A DNA stretch of 64,000 nt, taken from CAVQZA01 sp963724805 (GTDB lineage: Bacteria > Actinomycetota > Thermoleophilia > Gaiellales > Gaiellaceae). The stretch is taken from positions 1 through 64,000 of the forward strand of contig CAVRWA010000012.1 of the NCBI GenBank assembly GCA_963724805.1. Direction: 5' to 3'. Numbering within the stretch: position 1 is the first letter of the stretch; every line of letters begins with the position of its first letter. The position numbers were made by a program, and so were the translations under genes. Shown one piece after another: positions 63,105 through 64,000 of the stretch. The notes beneath the pieces are model-generated. The model searched no databases and was not told the origin of the DNA. It saw nothing but the letters and a program-made list of their open reading frames with translations.

Positions 63105-64000
63105 GGGACTCCTCCGTCTTCCGTGGGCGCTCCTGCGAGCGCTGCGTCGAGGACCACGATGGTACGAGCTCCCTCGCCGCGGCGAAGCCGATCGAGCGCT
63201 TCGTTGACCCCGTCGAGGTCGGTCACGTGGCTCACCACCTCCTCGAGCGGGAGCTCGCCGGAGGCGGCGAGCTGCGCGAGCGAGGACAGATCGGCGGCGG
63301 GATCGCCCGAGCCGTAGTACGAGCCGCGGATCCCCTTGTCGGAGAGGAACTCGATCGCGGGGAGCGAGACCTCGACGCCCTTCGGCGCAAGGCCGACGAC
63401 GACCGCGGTCGCGCCGCCGCGGAGCACGTCCCAGGCGAGCCGCATCGTCTCCGCGCGGCCGACGACCTCGAAGGCATGGTCGACGCCGCCCGGCACGATC
63501 GCGAGGACGCTCTCCGCGGACGGCGCGACGGCGTGCGTCGCCCCGCGGTGAAGCGCGAGCTCGTACTTCGCCGGGTCGCGGTCGACCGCGACGATCGGCG
63601 AGGCTCCCGCGAGCCGCGCGGCGGCGATCACCTGGAGGCCGACTCCGCCGCATCCGATCACGCACACGCTCTCCCCCGGCTGCACCCGCGCGACGTTCCG
63701 CACGGCCCCGAAGCCGGTCACGACGCCGCAGCCGACGAGAGCCGCCTGCCAGAGCGGCAGCCCGGGCGGCAGCGGCACCACGCTGTTCGCCGCGACGACC
63801 GTCCGCTCGGCGAAGCACGCCGTAATCAGCCCGTGCTGGAGCGTCGTCCCGTCCGGGAGGCTGAGCCGGGAGGTGCCGTCCATCAGCATCCCGGCCACGC
63901 CGTTCACGCCCGCGGGCTCGCACATCGTGAAGCGGCCTGCGAGGCAGGCCGGGCACTCGCGGCAGGAGGGGACGAACGAGAAGCCGACGGCGTCGCCGGG
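63101..64000 (-). CDS. zinc-dependent alcohol dehydrogenase, 5' end outside window
   Basis: Open to the window edge; about 300 codons present. Structural zinc loop CRECPACLAGRFTMCEPAG, then LITACFAERTVVAANSVVPL, GCGVVTGFGAVRNVARVQPG, Rossmann VCVIGCGGVGLQVIAAARLA with VAVDRDPAKYELAL (Asp favours NAD) and the C-terminal VSHVTDLDGVNEALDRLRRG. MDR/class III-like. Oxidises an alcohol or aldehyde adduct in the nearby pathway. Confidence 0.9.
   Translation of the reverse strand, partial: PGDAVGFSFVPSCRECPACLAGRFTMCEPAGVNGVAGMLMDGTSRLSLPDGTTLQHGLITACFAERTVVAANSVVPLPPGLPLWQAALVGCGVVTGFGAVRNVARVQPGESVCVIGCGGVGLQVIAAARLAGASPIVAVDRDPAKYELALHRGATHAVAPSAESVLAIVPGGVDHAFEVVGRAETMRLAWDVLRGGATAVVVGLAPKGVEVSLPAIEFLSDKGIRGSYYGSGDPAADLSSLAQLAASGELPLEEVVSHVTDLDGVNEALDRLRRGEGARTIVVLDAALAGAPTEDGGVP

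Overview
The window is high-GC DNA with actinobacterial codon use, frequent GTG/TTG starts and tightly packed core operons. The gene mix (Ppx, F420/PPOX-type oxidoreductase, radical-SAM/SEC-C maturase, many exported propeller proteins, small integrative elements with Xis/Int) fits an environmental Actinomycetota, perhaps Thermoleophilia-like; the class is a guess without a marker-gene tree. The left ~37 kb is a mosaic genomic island and the right ~27 kb is ordinary chromosome.

Island, element 1 (314-5403): a 48-bp perfect direct repeat carrying the 3' half of a tRNA-Asp bounds about 5.0 kb. Inside lie a degraded P-loop replication protein, a small HTH excisionase and a tyrosine integrase whose only lesion is a TGG-to-TGA change. 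A related 25-bp motif sits just inside each end. An opposite-strand collagen-like secreted protein, frameshifted in its Gly-X-Y region, is the cargo.

Island, middle (5.4-32.5 kb): gene-sparse DNA with a 1.7-kb direct duplication (6328-8030 and 11888-13589), a dispersed (CG)n/TGCGCG repeat in six places, a second 130-bp repeat family in two places, remnants of an IS481-like transposase and an IS110 transposase, and a run of monocistronic genes for exported proteins: DUF3455, metallophosphoesterase, exordium-like, Asp-box propeller, CarboxypepD_reg-like, a 689-aa protein, a polymer-like surface protein and a galactose/glyoxal-oxidase-like radical copper oxidase. A family of three small paralogues (16.2-17.9 kb) has a putative Shine-Dalgarno-masking hairpin before its two intact members. 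A frameshifted DUF2357/PD-(D/E)XK_7 nuclease lies at 30.3-32.1 kb.

Island, element 2 (about 32.5-37.2 kb): small ORFs, a frameshifted CHC2/TOPRIM/DUF3987 primase-helicase, an HTH excisionase and an integrase with three frameshifts, ending against an intact initiator tRNA-fMet at 37219-37291, the likely attachment gene.

Chromosome (37.3-64 kb): a coiled-coil membrane protein, Ppx/GppA, SRPBCC and CBS proteins, glutamate dehydrogenase, a PPOX-like protein, a membrane-anchored phosphodiesterase, YihY/BrkB, an anSME-type radical SAM protein, an exported protein and a subtilase. Then comes a catabolic region around a GntR/FadR regulator: cupin-SRPBCC, ThuA-like, SDR and degenerate M24 proteins on one side; APC permease, SDR, enolase-superfamily dehydratase and a solute-binding protein without signal peptide on the other; then a TIM-barrel isomerase, an IlvD/Edd-type sugar-acid dehydratase, AsnA, tryptophanase, a small protein and the 3' part of a zinc alcohol dehydrogenase. 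It looks like uptake and breakdown of a sugar acid or amino-acid conjugate; the substrate is not evident.

The island is rich in frameshifts and one nonsense codon. One core gene (the isomerase) also carries a G-run frameshift, so some of these lesions could be sequencing errors.
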